Origin: Axinella damicornis
Lineage: Eukaryota; Porifera; Demospongiae; Axinellida; Axinellidae
Direction of reading: 5' to 3'
Assembly: GCA_963931865.1 (NCBI GenBank)
Contig: OZ007506.1
Coordinates: forward strand, 10,913,301-10,977,300
DNA: 64,000 nt
The translations under genes and the position numbers were made by a program. The notes under the pieces were generated by a model. It had not been told where the DNA came from. It made no database searches and worked only from the letters and a program-made list of their open reading frames with translations. Positions 31,750 through 44,300 of this stretch are shown piece after piece; the first letter of the stretch is position 1; each line of letters starts with the position of its first letter.

Positions 31750-32143
31750 GTTTGCAGTCTGCCCACACACATACACTCCCGACAGCAGCACCTGCACAAG
31801 AAGATGCAGGAGGGGAGATAATCTAGACCTCAATTCTGAAACATCAATACTCCAATAAGGCTCTAACAGCCAACCTCGATCTTTACATCGTTGGGATAGC
31901 TTACTCACCGCTATACATAATTTGCGCTCATAAAGTATTTGAAGTGCAGTCCTTAAGCAGACACAAAATGACTACAACAACCGACAGTACACTTCTGACT
32001 TACCAAGGCACTTGTGATCACAGAGGCTATAGCAGCAGCACGCCCTATATGCCTAGGCCGATATAGCTAGCTAGCTAGCAGCAAGCTAAAGTGTGCTCAC
32101 GTGACATCACATGTTTAACAGCCACTCCTACTTTGTTGATAAG
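31750..32143. promoter_or_regulatory. Divergent promoter region of CAND1 and FEM1
   Basis: Only 394 bp separate the CAND1 and FEM1 start codons, which face away from each other, so both promoters must lie here or overlap the genes. A palindromic E-box TCACGTGAC (32097-32105) is followed by TGACATCA, a CRE/AP-1-like site. A GCTAGCTAGCTAGC run lies at 32065-32079. No TATA box is evident for either gene. Transcription start sites are not determined. Confidence 0.6.
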
Positions 32144-34195
32144 ATGGAGGGGGAGAAACTGTCGGAATGCGAGTCCGAATGCGTTTTATCAGAAGAGGAA
32201 TACCAAGCGGTGTGCGACCTAGCGAGGGACGGACGACTGGACGATCTCTCTCACTTTGTGGATGAGTTGCTTACTGCCAGGAACTGTCGTGTAGGTCCCA
32301 AAACGTTCTGTCCTGACCCCACCCACCAGAAGTCCGCACCATTCGTCCTCTCCGCTCAGTATGGCCGAAAAGAAGTGGTGGAGTATTTTTTGAAGACCTT
32401 TGGGAATGTGGTAGACATAAACCACTCAGCAACCATCATTTCAATCACCACAAAGAAGAAGGTCCATTGTGCGACAGCGCTCTGGGCAGCAAGCACAGGG
32501 GGTCACCTGGACATCGTGAAACTGCTGGTCGACCACGGTGCTGAAGTGAACAAGTCCACCCTCACTCACTCTACCCCCCTCAGGGGAGCCTCATTTCATG
32601 GCCACCTGGAGGTAATGGATTTCCTATTGGGCAGTGGTGCTGAAATTAACACCCCAAACTGTATCGGTCAGAGCCCGCTGTGCATTGCAGCTATGAGAGG
32701 CCAAATGAGAGCTGTCAAGTATCTTGTCATAAACGGAGCTGATGTTCACCAGACCACCATTAACGGCTATTCGGTGATGCACCTGTCTGCTACAAAGGGT
32801 CGAGTGGAAATTGTCAAATACCTGCTCTCAATTGGCCTCTCCCCCATGTTCCAAGAAGCCAATCCGACCAAAGAGGGCTATATTCCCTGTCCATTGTTCT
32901 TGGCTGCCTCCACCGGCCAGCGCAAGATGGTGGAGGAATTGAGTGGCCATCCAGTCTGCCCCCCATCATGTCAAGCGGATGCCCTCCTGTTGTTGGGGTC
33001 TACACGCTGTGAGATCAGCACAAGGGGGCTGACAATGGCTTCACGAGAGTTGTGGGTCAGAGGCCTCACGATTCGAGAGGAAAACAACTTGGAAACAGAA
33101 TTCCTTCCACCGATAGATAGCTACGGGAATCGACGAGAAGTGAAAGATTTGGAGGATCTGCACAAGCTCTCTGCTGAACCCAATTTTTCTCGTCACGAAG
33201 CCTACTTCCAGAACTTATTAATCCGGGAGCGATGTATGGGGTATGGGGACCAAGGACTTATCTACTTTCTAATTCGTAGAGGCATGTGGTTCTGTAACCA
33301 CGGTAACTATCGTGAGTGCGAGCTCCTCTGGTTCAGGGCAATGGACATGGAGGTGAAAGTGTGTGAGCAGGAGATCAAGCATGCAAGGTACGGGCACTCA
33401 GAAGGGCTGCAGAGGGACTTGGAAAAAGACCTGTCACAGTATGCTTGTGGAATCTGGCACATGGTACACGATGAACACAAGCCCAACTTCGCGCGGTATA
33501 TTGCATTTGCTTTCAAAGAGCTTGAGATTTTGGAGTACCTAAAGGGAAAATCCGACAATGCGCTCTTCATTGATGTCAAAATTATCCTGGGTATCATCCT
33601 GTACATATTTGCCTCATGGCTCTACTATGATATGGAAGTGAGTACAGAGGAGATGGCAGTGGAGAACGTATGGTCACAGGAATGCGAGGAGTTTGGCTGT
33701 CGATTTGTGAATCAGTATCTCTTCGCCGTGGAGAGCTCTACACTGCTCCACTATGCACTCCTGAACTTCTCGATTCTTGAAGACGAGGAGCAGATTTACG
33801 ACAAGTACTCAAATTTGGCACCACTGATCGAAGCGCTGCTGCTGTGGGGAGCAGATGAGGTGATCAATGCTCCAGACGTAAGTGGAAAGAGACCCATTCA
33901 CATTGCAGTTGAGCAGGCTAATCAGTACGACGATCTGGACGTTCAAGAACTTGTGTCGCCACTGATTTCTGGTGGAGTTCATATGGATGCTGTGAGCATT
34001 GAGGGGCAGACAGCCATGTACCAGTGCACGAATGATGTTGTGAAAGTAGTCATGTATTCCAGTGGACCATTATCTCTCCTGTGCCAGGCAGCAAACCGGA
34101 TCGTTTCAGAAGGCATCCCCTACAGGAACATAGGGCTGCCAGCACACATTGTTGCACTGATCAGATTGCATGACAGGAAAGCATTTGAAAGATAG
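32144..34195 (+). CDS. FEM1: FEM1-family ankyrin-repeat CUL2 substrate receptor
   Basis: FEM1 proteins bind C-terminal degrons and present substrates to CUL2-RING ubiquitin ligases. This intronless frame gives 683 residues from ATG 32144 (MEGEK..., like MEG... in the family). An in-frame ATG at 32111 would add 11 residues. Ankyrin repeats span about 64-236 (TALWAASTGGHLDIVKLLVD, STPLRGASFHGHLEVMDFLL). LPPIDSYGNR (321-330) is the family's LPPI-YGNR signature and starts the helical middle region. Two more ankyrin-like segments lie near 568-640. LSLLCQAANRI (643-653) fits the VHL-box/CUL2-binding helix. Human paralogues are about 620-670 residues; the N terminus here is about 40 residues longer. 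It cannot be placed confidently as A, B or C type. Confidence 0.93.
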   Translation: MEGEKLSECESECVLSEEEYQAVCDLARDGRLDDLSHFVDELLTARNCRVGPKTFCPDPTHQKSAPFVLSAQYGRKEVVEYFLKTFGNVVDINHSATIISITTKKKVHCATALWAASTGGHLDIVKLLVDHGAEVNKSTLTHSTPLRGASFHGHLEVMDFLLGSGAEINTPNCIGQSPLCIAAMRGQMRAVKYLVINGADVHQTTINGYSVMHLSATKGRVEIVKYLLSIGLSPMFQEANPTKEGYIPCPLFLAASTGQRKMVEELSGHPVCPPSCQADALLLLGSTRCEISTRGLTMASRELWVRGLTIREENNLETEFLPPIDSYGNRREVKDLEDLHKLSAEPNFSRHEAYFQNLLIRERCMGYGDQGLIYFLIRRGMWFCNHGNYRECELLWFRAMDMEVKVCEQEIKHARYGHSEGLQRDLEKDLSQYACGIWHMVHDEHKPNFARYIAFAFKELEILEYLKGKSDNALFIDVKIILGIILYIFASWLYYDMEVSTEEMAVENVWSQECEEFGCRFVNQYLFAVESSTLLHYALLNFSILEDEEQIYDKYSNLAPLIEALLLWGADEVINAPDVSGKRPIHIAVEQANQYDDLDVQELVSPLISGGVHMDAVSIEGQTAMYQCTNDVVKVVMYSSGPLSLLCQAANRIVSEGIPYRNIGLPAHIVALIRLHDRKAFER

Positions 34196-34701
34196 CACGA
34201 CATCTTTGTATGCAGGCAATGTTGTTATGTAATGTATTATCACTGAAATATTATGGTGGGAGGAGCTGGTGTGACTGACTGAAAATTCTTTAGCCTATAG
34301 AGATATAATTATACGTGTACAGTATGCAATACTGACAGTATGGTGACATGGTCATAACTATGCAGACAGTTCAAAGTGTGAGACAGCATTTGACCAGTTC
34401 AGAACTGCAATTTTATAGGGCAAGGCAGATTTTTTGGAGGGACTTTCCAGTGTTGAGCTGCTCCAAGTGCGAACCAATTAAGTAGGTGCTCTAGGTAGGA
34501 ATTCTCAAGGACAGATGACATGCACTATGTGTGCACTTTGGGCATTCTCCGTGGTGTTGCGTCTTTGCGCATGCGTACTGGTACTGGTAGACGCAAATTA
34601 CAAATAGCCTCGTTCCCGATCCCAGGCCCACACGTACACGCGGAAGGGCCTGGATACGATCGAGCTAGCATACAAAGACGCTGTGCAGTACAGTATTCGA
34701 C
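34196..34701. other. FEM1 3' flank and upstream region of the unidentified gene
   Basis: About 500 bp with no gene. A partial TAGCCTCGTTCCC...GGGCCTGG MITE lies at 34608-34665, just upstream of the next start codon. No clear canonical polyadenylation signal is seen. Confidence 0.5.
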
Positions 34702-35007
34702 ATGCCTCAAGCAGACGTATTCCAACAGATTCGAAGTCAGTTTGAGAGGAAAACTCTGCCACCACTTTGTCCCGGGGGTTGTACTTGTACGAAGGTTTTA
34801 GCCAGAAATGATGTGCACTTCATATCAGACCTTCCGGACAAATGGCTCGTGGATTATGAGCGGCGCCAAGGTCACAGACATACCGGGTTCTTCGCTTACA
34901 ACCATCTTCCATACAAAACATTCGCAAATCTCAAGCATACAGATGTATACGACTTGATTGGTGAGCAACTTGGCGTCGCCATCACAAAACATCAAGCATA
35001 CTCACAC
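34702..35007 (+). CDS. Unidentified gene, exon 1
   Basis: The ATG opens MPQADVFQQIRSQFERKTLP, followed by LCPGGCTC and HFISDLPDKWLVDY, FFAYNHLPYKTF and DVYDLIGEQLGVAITKH. The donor is GTGAGA at 35008. The frame stays open through the next 84 nt, so splicing here may be optional. Confidence 0.65.
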
Positions 35008-38000
35008 GTGAGAGCCCCTCCCACTTTTTCTGAATGTCATACCGTCAGTAACAGTGACTTATTCTTTGCACGTGTGTGTTTAATATTGCAGGCATTCAGT
35101 CGTCACCATTTCATTCAAGACCATGAAGAAGACTGCAGCAATGCATGTGACCCTCAACTGATGGTGAGCCTGATACTGTTAACACTTAACCGATAAAGCT
35201 GTCTACAGATGGCATGAGACTTCAATCTTGTGATGTCACGTCCGGCAATGTCCTTTGAAGATAGGTTCAGCGTGAGCAGAAAGGTGGAGGGGGTAGGTGC
35301 ACCCGAAGGGTGCAGACAGCATGGCCGTGTCTGGGTTTGTCCTGAAAAGCTCTTGTTTGGAGCCCGGTGGCCCATTTCTCTCTTCCTTTGCACAAATTGG
35401 CCGAGAAAACAGTCCTCTCGCCTTGTAGGGCTTCCATTTCTGGCGGTGAAACTTTTTTCTCAGTCTAGACAGGTGACGGTCTGCTGAGAGCTGTGACTTG
35501 AATGTCCCTTGATGGCCATGGGTGGGTGTGGTTAGAGTCACATGATTGCTTATAATTATGAGCGTGTGTGGAGTTTGAAAACTGGAGAAAATTTACTCCT
35601 CTGGAGAATTATCAATTAACCCTTTAAGCCCCATTGACGTCTATAGACGTCATTTAGACCCTATGCACTTGTAGGGCTTCTCGTCAGTCCAAAAAGGGAC
35701 CATAAGGCTTCAGAGGGCCTAGGGACAACTTTGAGGGCCGAACTCAAAAATTTGGTCAGATTTCGGCGCGCCTCCCCCACTAAACGTACAAGCGGGGGTA
35801 GGCCTGAGGATATTATTCTCCAAAAATAGCCCATCATTCTATTCTTGTATTCTCACAAAATACGAGTATTATTCTTTCTCAAGCAACAGTTATGCTCAAC
35901 AAAACGTGTATTATTCTCAATTCTTCAACTTCCGTGGTCTCGATATATCGGCAGGATCAGCTGCGCGAAGGCGACTCAGAAACGTAGGAGGCACAGCGTC
36001 TGGCTCTTGGTCTGAGTCGACGCAGACTGGGTCAACAGACACAACACTAGCTGCACTCGTTTCACTACTGTCCGCCATTTTGACCTCACCACATGGCCAC
36101 ATGTTAGACTTCTGGAAGAGAAATTAGATTATTCCTCTAAAACTTCCGGATTATTCCCAAATTATTCTCAATTCTTCCGTCAGCCTATTATGCTCAAATT
36201 ATTCCCAGCATAAAATCCTCAGGCCTAAGCGGGGGGGTATCGAAAGGGGGGGCGGCAGCCCCCCTTCGCCTGTCGTGGGCGTTTTTTGATTTTAATGAGA
36301 TTCATTGACCCGAGAATTATTGATTCTAATGATATTCATAGACCCCACCCAGGCCCTCAAGAAAACATGCAAATTGGTGGTGTAAGGTGTGCCATCAGTC
36401 AGATCTGGTCCAAGTTTAGGGAAATGCTGGGCAAAAATCCGGCTGACATCCACCTTTGACCTCCGATTGCTGGGCTTGTGGGGGGCCATGAATATCATTA
36501 ACGGTATTGCCAGAGGGGTCTCTCCATGTGTGCGGGCCCCACCAAGTTTGGCCGCTGAGGAGCGAATGCTGCGGGAGAGGAGTACCTACCAAAGTGGTGT
36601 GCGCTGAATGCATGAAAATGTGTCGTCTTGGTGGGAAGAATTCGGTGGTTAACCCTTTAAGCCCCATTGACGTCTATAGGCGTCATTTAGACCCTATGCA
36701 CTTGTAGGGCTTCTCGTCAGTCCAAAAAGAGACCAAAAAGGCTTCAGAGGGCCTAGGGACAACTTTGAGGGCCGAACTCAAAAATTTGGTCAGATTTCAG
36801 CGCGCCTCCCCCACTAATCGTACAAGCGGGGGGGTATCGAAAGGGGGGGCTGCGCCCCCCCTTCGCCTGTCGTGGGCGTTTTTTGATTTTAATGAGATTC
36901 ATTGACCCGAGAATTTTTGATTCTAATGATATTCATAGACCCCACCCAGGGCCTCAAGAAAACCTGCAAATTGGTGGTGTAAGGTGTGCCATCAGTCAGA
37001 TCTGGCCCAAGTTTAGGGAAATACTGGGCGAAAATCCGGCTGACATCCACCTTTGACCTCCGATTGCTGGGCTTGTGGGGGTCATGAATATCATTAACGG
37101 TATTGCCAGAGGGGTCTCTCCATGTGTGCGGGCCCCACCAAGTTTGGCCGCTGAGGAGCGAATGCTGTGGGAGAGGAGTACCTACGAAAGTGGTGTGCGC
37201 TGAATGCATGAAAATGTGTTGTCTTGGTGGGAAGAATTCGGTGGTTAAAGGGTTAAAGGGTTAATGGGTATACTCAAGGAAACATACGTATCGTCTTTGG
37301 TCAGCATGGATGTTTTTAAACCCCTGGCACTGGGTGGCAGTAAGCAATAATTATTGGATAACCTGCAAAACATAGTGGTGGACCCATCGACATTATTGTT
37401 CTGACATTACACGCTTGGTGCTATTACACAGTCATGCAGGCTAGATCTAGGTGATCATGTACATTCGTTCCCAAGCTGGTCCCAACGTTTTGATAGATGG
37501 CTCCTCACTGTTTTGCAGATGGTCTGGGAATGAAGCCAGCATAATAAATTGCCCAGTTTATCATCATCCTCAGATCAAAGTGGTTCACCTCTCCTCCCAA
37601 CATGAGCCACTCCCTCACTCAATTAATGCTGGGCTCTCCTCATTGCGGCTTGCCCTGGGGGCCAACAAGCGCAGCACCCAAGAGATGAATGCTGGGAGTG
37701 CCTTCAGAGATGTACTCAGGAGAGAGGATGAGAGAAATGTGAGGAGGATTTCCGTGACCAATGCATGATATTGAACGAGTCTGTGTAGTATTTGGCAAAC
37801 CTACATACAGGCCAAGTTCAGTGTCCTGCAGTACTGGACAGCTACATGTACCCATTCAATGGTTTTAGACCAACTTTTGATTCTGAAGTGATGTTCCATT
37901 TCCAAGATACATTAATTAACGCAATCGATGAGGTGCATTATTATTAAAAGTTGTCCAATATGGGCTGTCCAATACAGGAAATATATTGGACAGGTTTGCC

Positions 38001-38170
38001 TATTGGAAAATAAAAATTGTTAGTGCAGTAAGTGTGGAAATGTTGTATCCCTCGTTCCCAGGCCATCGCCCAGCTTTTCGTCGCTTACAGTACTTCGCGT
38101 GTGGGAGAGCCTGGGAATGAGGCTATAGAAATGTTACAGTCTCACCACATTCGCATACACACATACACAT

Positions 38171-38204
<34 letters not shown>

Positions 38205-38279
38205 TCACACCCACACCCACATTGCACACACACACACACATACACACACACGCACGTACACGCACCAACACACATGCAT

Positions 38280-38329
<50 letters not shown>

Positions 38330-41300
38330 AATCTGCTAAGGTTTTCTTACAGGATATCCGAGCCCCTAAAGTAGTCAAGCAGCCAGGAGGGCAGTCATGC
38401 CAGGTGCACAACCCCTCCCTCTTTCTGCCGCCAATGGTCCACACAGCATCCAGTAAGGCCTGTCTCACCCTCTCTGATACTTTCCGCAAGAAACTCCCTC
38501 GCACCCTGACATGCCAAGGAGGAAGAGGAGAAGGAGGGAAGGGAGCGGTACAGGTGACGGTGGGGATAGAGTTCAGACATGCCAACTCTCACATTCGTCC
38601 GCAATCTCACACACTCACGCTTACTACAGCAAATCTCACGCATTAGTATCTATAGCCGCTTAGGCTTAGTTTGTGAGTGGGACTTTAGAATACGGCGCAC
38701 GTACACATAACATGTAGGTGCTACGAGTTCTGAACGTGTATAGCTGTATGGCTAATTTGTGACAAGGATGACTGCAATTCGAGTGACTCAAATGGACTCC
38801 TAACCTGTGTCTATTAATCCGCATCAAAGAGGATAAACACGTTTTGACAAGGCGCTACCACCTTGTCAAACTGCAACTGTTGAGTGGTGGAGCGGCCTTT
38901 TGCCAAGGACAAAAGCAATGAAGCAACTGGAACAAGCTGCTGTGTGCACTCTTGAGCTGTTACAGTGGCATGTCTCACGCATTTTAGCACCATCTCACAC
39001 ATTTTCACAGCATATCTCCTTGCTAAGTAGTTGGAATCTCTGAGAGTTGTACTTTATGAGAGGTTGTGGGAATTTTGATTGAGAGTTTGATGTCATCATA
39101 CAGAGTGGTTTCCTTGTGTTTGAATCAGCTAGTGTCCAGAGCTTTCACTTCTTATGAGAAGTGCACATGCATGCAGCTAAGGTAAATTCATGGATTCTCA
39201 GGCCCTCCGGCCTCCACCCACATCTGCTTGGTAATTATATAGTATGGCCATTGTGCTGTGTTTTGGTATGGTTGTCTGCCTGTCTAGTCTACTGGTACTC
39301 TTGCACTTGAGGTCATAATTGATGATGTTATAATAACATCATATTAATTATTTGATAATAAAACCGCTGCCCTCCAAATGTTGATTAGGTTACCTGAGAA
39401 TCCGTGAATTTAGTTTGTGTTACCTAATCTGGAGAGATTTATTGTTATGCCACATGCGCGCATGCCCTCACAGGTAGAAGACTACAAGGAGGGAGTAGGG
39501 AGGAAGGGCAACTGTGAAGGTGCAGCAAGCAGGACAGTTGGTGTGGGACCCAACCTCTATGTGGCTCTTGCTGCAGCGCACTTCAAGCTGCACCACACGG
39601 CCCACTTGAAGGGCCAGGAGCACAGGACGCAGATAGGGTGACACTATAGTAGCTTTGAATGCATAGAGCTAGATACATTAGACTATCATAGAGGACATAG
39701 ATAGTCCCACATTGTGCACATATAAAACAGAGCAGTACAAAATTAATGGGTTGCTTCAAGGGAGGGGAGTGTGCTTATTATATATGTTTTATGACTTAGT
39801 TCTATGGTATGATCAGTATTAGGTGTGGAGAGTTTGTGGCGTGCAAGTCTATTGTGGTGTTGAAGTAATCTGTTCCTTATAGAACTAAACTCCAACACAC
39901 TTTCTGCAGTACGTATAACATAAGTGATTGTCATGAAGACAATCCAAAATCTACAATAAACCTACGTATCTTCTCTTGTGTTGTGTTCTTATCTAGCAGT
40001 TCTGTTCGCTACCACCAGCGGAGGCAGTGTCTGGCAAAGGTGAAATCAGTCTATGCAATCCTCTGTTGCCTGCACAACATCAGGATGAGGGACCTCAGGA
40101 CCAAGGTCAGAGCTCAGAGTCAGGGTTGGAAATAATAAGTACTGTAATAATACCTAGTAGTATACCGTAGAGTACGTATCAAGCGCCCACCACATATCAA
40201 GCGCCCACCCCCCTCTTCACGCAAAAGTTACTGCACAGGGTCCAAAAGCAGTGTAGGAAGGGCCCACCACCACTAAAGTTTTGAGCAGCAGTTAGTTGTC
40301 CAGCAAAGGTGTAATTGAAAGTGTTGATTGCACTAAGAATGCAGTTTTAAAATTAAAAGTGACCCGCTATGAGAAAACCGACCACTCGCAGCTGAATATG
40401 AATTTGGAGGACGGGGATCTACACTCGGAAGATTTGTTTTTTCGACATTTTTTTTTCTTTTCATTTTGTGAAAGTATAACCTTCTCTCTGTCCATTCATA
40501 AGATTTCATTGCAATACAATGTTGTTTGCTTACTGTAACACTCGGGAGAAAGAAGGGAGTTCAGTTTAGCTAGCGCATGAACGGACTTACAGCAGGGCCG
40601 GCGCCAGCTATTTTGGAGTGGTACGGCCACTGCCGAAGGCAGTGCATATAGAGGCGCGTAGCGTCGATCAATCCGCGCGAAGCGTGGAACAAAATTTTCA
40701 CCTTCATTTTTCAGTTAGCAGGATGAGCTCTCCGTAGCACTTTCGTGCTTTGCACTGCACTGCCACTACTTTCCGTGACTGTCTCACTCTCGACGTGGAA
40801 AGGAAAACGGTAAGTTGGCTGGAAAGGTAGCTACATACATCGAAGGTTGCCGTCACGGCGCGTTAGTCCTGTCTCCATTCCGTGTGTGTTGGTCTCGTCC
40901 CTAGACCGTGAAAATCGACGTGATTCGAAACCAAGACTGGCGATAACCTGGAGCAGTCTGTCCTGGCCTTATGGTCGCGGCTTTGGCCTGCGGAAGTCTC
41001 GAGGATGTATAGCTAGCTACGCGCTCGTAAGTCAGAATCCCAGCAACGCCATTTTTCCTCCTCAAAAACTGGCGCCGGCCCTGAGTACAGTATTGTTGTC
41101 GCTCGATAGTAAGACACGCAGCCTGACACGAACTATCACTGACACGTTACGCGGTGTATCTTCCAACGTTTTCTGGAAACGTTCTCGCCAACAACGGGAC
41201 TGGTTATCGCTCTGTCTTCGACTCCGTTCGCTGTCTTTGTCGATGAATTCATTATGACACGGACCGTATACGGAACATCACGTGCACACAAAATGCTCCG

Positions 41301-44300
41301 TTTCTCGTATAATTGTATTCTGAGGGACGGGCTACCCGTGTACAATTTTAAGGCTGTAACTCGGCGTATGAACCTATTTTGAGCCCGATAACTTGACCGT
41401 TGAACTCTACGGTAAATCTCGAGTCGATTGACACCAAGAACGCTGATTTTGCGAAAATCTGCGAGTGGTCGGTTTTCTTGTAGCGGGTCACCATTTCTTA
41501 ACCTCTGGGCGAGGTTGTGCATTCAAAAAGGCCGTTTTACTGTGAACTACGGCGTGCTTAAAGACGCGCGATCAATTTCTTTGCGTGAAAATGGACTTAT
41601 ATATACTAGCCGGTCATTGATATTCACAGCTTACCGCAGCGCTTATTGTTTATACAGTGCTGAATGGGTGGGCAGATACTACATGCCTAAGTAGTCTGAG
41701 TACGCATCTAGCGCCCACCACCCCCCTGTTCAGCTGCGTTCTATTGTCCCCAAACCCTGGGCGCTTAATACGTACGGTAGTCTCATATTGTGAAGAGAGG
41801 CGTGTCCAGCAAAGGTGTAATTGAAAAGTGTTGATTGCACTAAGAATGCAATCATCAGAGAAACTTGAAGGTAGAAGCTCCTTTTTGTACTATTTGTCAT
41901 GTAGCGCCCTGCCTTCAAGCAGTCAGCAACATTCACTAACCCCCAATACTGTGCATCAATACCATCATCAATGGGAGAAATGATTCTGGCGTGGAACTGG
42001 TCTGCATGCTTATGATGTAGCATGTTCATCGTAACTTAGACTTTCCAACCTCAGTACAGAGAGAGAACTCTGAACACTTGGTCCGTCAGGAAGTGCATAC
42101 TTTAAGCATACCCATGGACATTCAGCACTGACCCTGGCCCTTACCATTGCCCTACTTCCTGCCAGACCAATAACCACTTTGTACAATCACAAAGTCACAT
42201 TCATACACAGTACTTATTACTCGCCAGTTGATTGAGCACAGCTATAGTTTGCCGAGGAATTGTAATAACGTAGCATGACGAGGATGACTTAGTTGTGCTT
42301 TTGTCTCAATTCACTGTTTGGTCAGACTGGGAAGTTAATTCTTGGAATGGAGAACTGTACGTATTCAAATTCAATTCATGAACCTATCCTAACATTGCCA
42401 TAGCTACTAACTTTAGGGCTATAGCTATATGTATAATACCAAATTGCAAGACCGGTAGTCATGCAAAAATGCACTCTTCATTCTCTTGTGGTGATGTGTT
42501 CTAGGAGCCCCTGACAGCTGCAGTGATATTAGCCATCTCCCAGTGCCCCCTTCACTCCATCGCCAAGGATACACATGACACATACCATCACCACCCACAC
42601 CTACACACACCAGGAGTGCACCATAGCTGGTACAATGTGCACACTCCCACCTTCCATCATCATCACCCGTCCCACCACCCTCACTACCCACACCAGCCTC
42701 ACCATCAGTCATCAGTACTTCACCATGGAGGATTGCTCACCCATGAACCATCACTGGAGGGTGCACACAGACACAACCCCCACACTCACACCCATCACAC
42801 AAAGCACCACACACAACTCACACCCCATTACAAGCCACACACGCACACAGCGTCAAGGTAATCCCAGAAAATTAGGCAGTATATCAATTGTTTCCAGTGG
42901 TTTGAATATAGCTCAAGTTGGACTGCACTATATATATCTTCAGGAGCGCATAAGCCGACAAAGACGGCAAAGGAGCGGCGAACTCAGCATGTGTGCCCTA
43001 GCCGAAGTCCTTCACCCGTCCCAAACGTTTACCTTATACGGCAAGAGGCCGTTATACGTAAAAGTGTGAAAAACAAATTGGCGTTTGTGCGGTACCACAA
43101 AGGCCTTCCATAATAGGTATGACCGTAAGACGTGAGAGATATTACAACATGTATATACTAGTTTGACGCTCCTTTGCCGCCTTCGGCGGCTCGTGCGCTC
43201 CTGATATCTTCTATCTATAAACCTGTCTGCTAGGGAGAAGAGTATTACTGCCCATTAAATTTGGGCAGTGCATGTGATAAACTGAATGCGTGCGCTGATA
43301 ATCCTAAGTTGGGATACTCCATGGCTGCATCATACAGTGGCAAGGCCACAAATGGTCACGGAAGCCACATAATTTAATGGTCACGGAAGTTAGCCCTCCC
43401 CATATAATTGGGCAGTGTTGTATTATGGGGGACGTGTATTACACGTACAACATGCATTGTACATTCTCTGTAGCAAATTATTTCAATGACTGGTAAATTA
43501 GGAGTATTTACTTCCTGTCTAGAGCTCAAAAGAATGCAACCCTCTGATTGGTCAGATCACTATAATAATGTTCTGTAGTATACCTTCAGGCATGTGAAGA
43601 TTCAAACTGACCACCACATTGAGACCTGGGAGGATATTCTCTCCGTTGATGCTGGTGCATGGGTCAAAGGTCACACACCCCTGCATGCAAACATCGCCCA
43701 CTTGCCACACCCCCCACAACAGCTGCACAGCACTGCCACTCTGCACCATCACCATGGTTATGGTGGAGTGCACTACAAACCCAACAGGTGATTGATTAGT
43801 AGGGACATACTCATGATAATAGTCATACACCCATCCGTCACATCAGGAGCCAATTTATGAGCAAATAATTACATGTATGACATTTGAAAAGCAGCTTGCT
43901 TGCATGAGGTGATGCATTCCTGCATGTGTGAGCAGCCCATGATACTTCCATTTTTTCAGCCTGGTAACTGCCCATGCATACACGTACATAGCTGGATGAT
44001 AGTCAGAGAGTAGCATACGTTTCTATCTAGGGATGGCCAAAGGAAATTTCGAATTTACCCTACTGATGCACTAGCAGGATTGCCATACTGATGCACAAGC
44101 AGATGTTTTGTTTCTAGTAATATTATAGTGCTTTTAGAAGGGGAAACTTCCCCCAAACCAATAATGTAATCTGAAAGTAAAAGTTTGGTATGCAGAGTTT
44201 ACTCCTTGTTTATAGCATTGATCAGAGCGGTTTATATTTCTGTGTGGATTCAAGGGCACCATATGAGTGAAGCAAATGGGTGGCAACGTGCATCCCCCCG

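Larger units (their letters stand above)
35185..38352. other. Intron 2 of the unidentified gene
   Basis: It holds a diverged family-E repeat (35185-35590), two tandem family-D elements (35617-37262), the first split by a hAT-like MITE, a 79-bp TAGCCTCGT MITE (about 38045-38127) and a CA repeat. An open frame at 37451-37768 has no recognised similarity. Confidence 0.65.

Noticed and set aside
36292..37209. Two similar minus-strand frames (about 70-106 codons) as a small gene family
   Set aside because: They lie in tandem family-D repeats and recur at 54238; similarity follows from the repeat and no known domain is seen.
37451..37768. 105-codon plus-strand frame as an additional exon
   Set aside because: No recognised similarity, no fitting splice phases with exons 2 and 3, and part of it reads as well on the opposite strand.
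38032..38646. A 204-codon open frame covering exon 3 of the unidentified gene
   Set aside because: Its first half is the CA microsatellite; only 38353-38553 is supported, by splice sites and phase.
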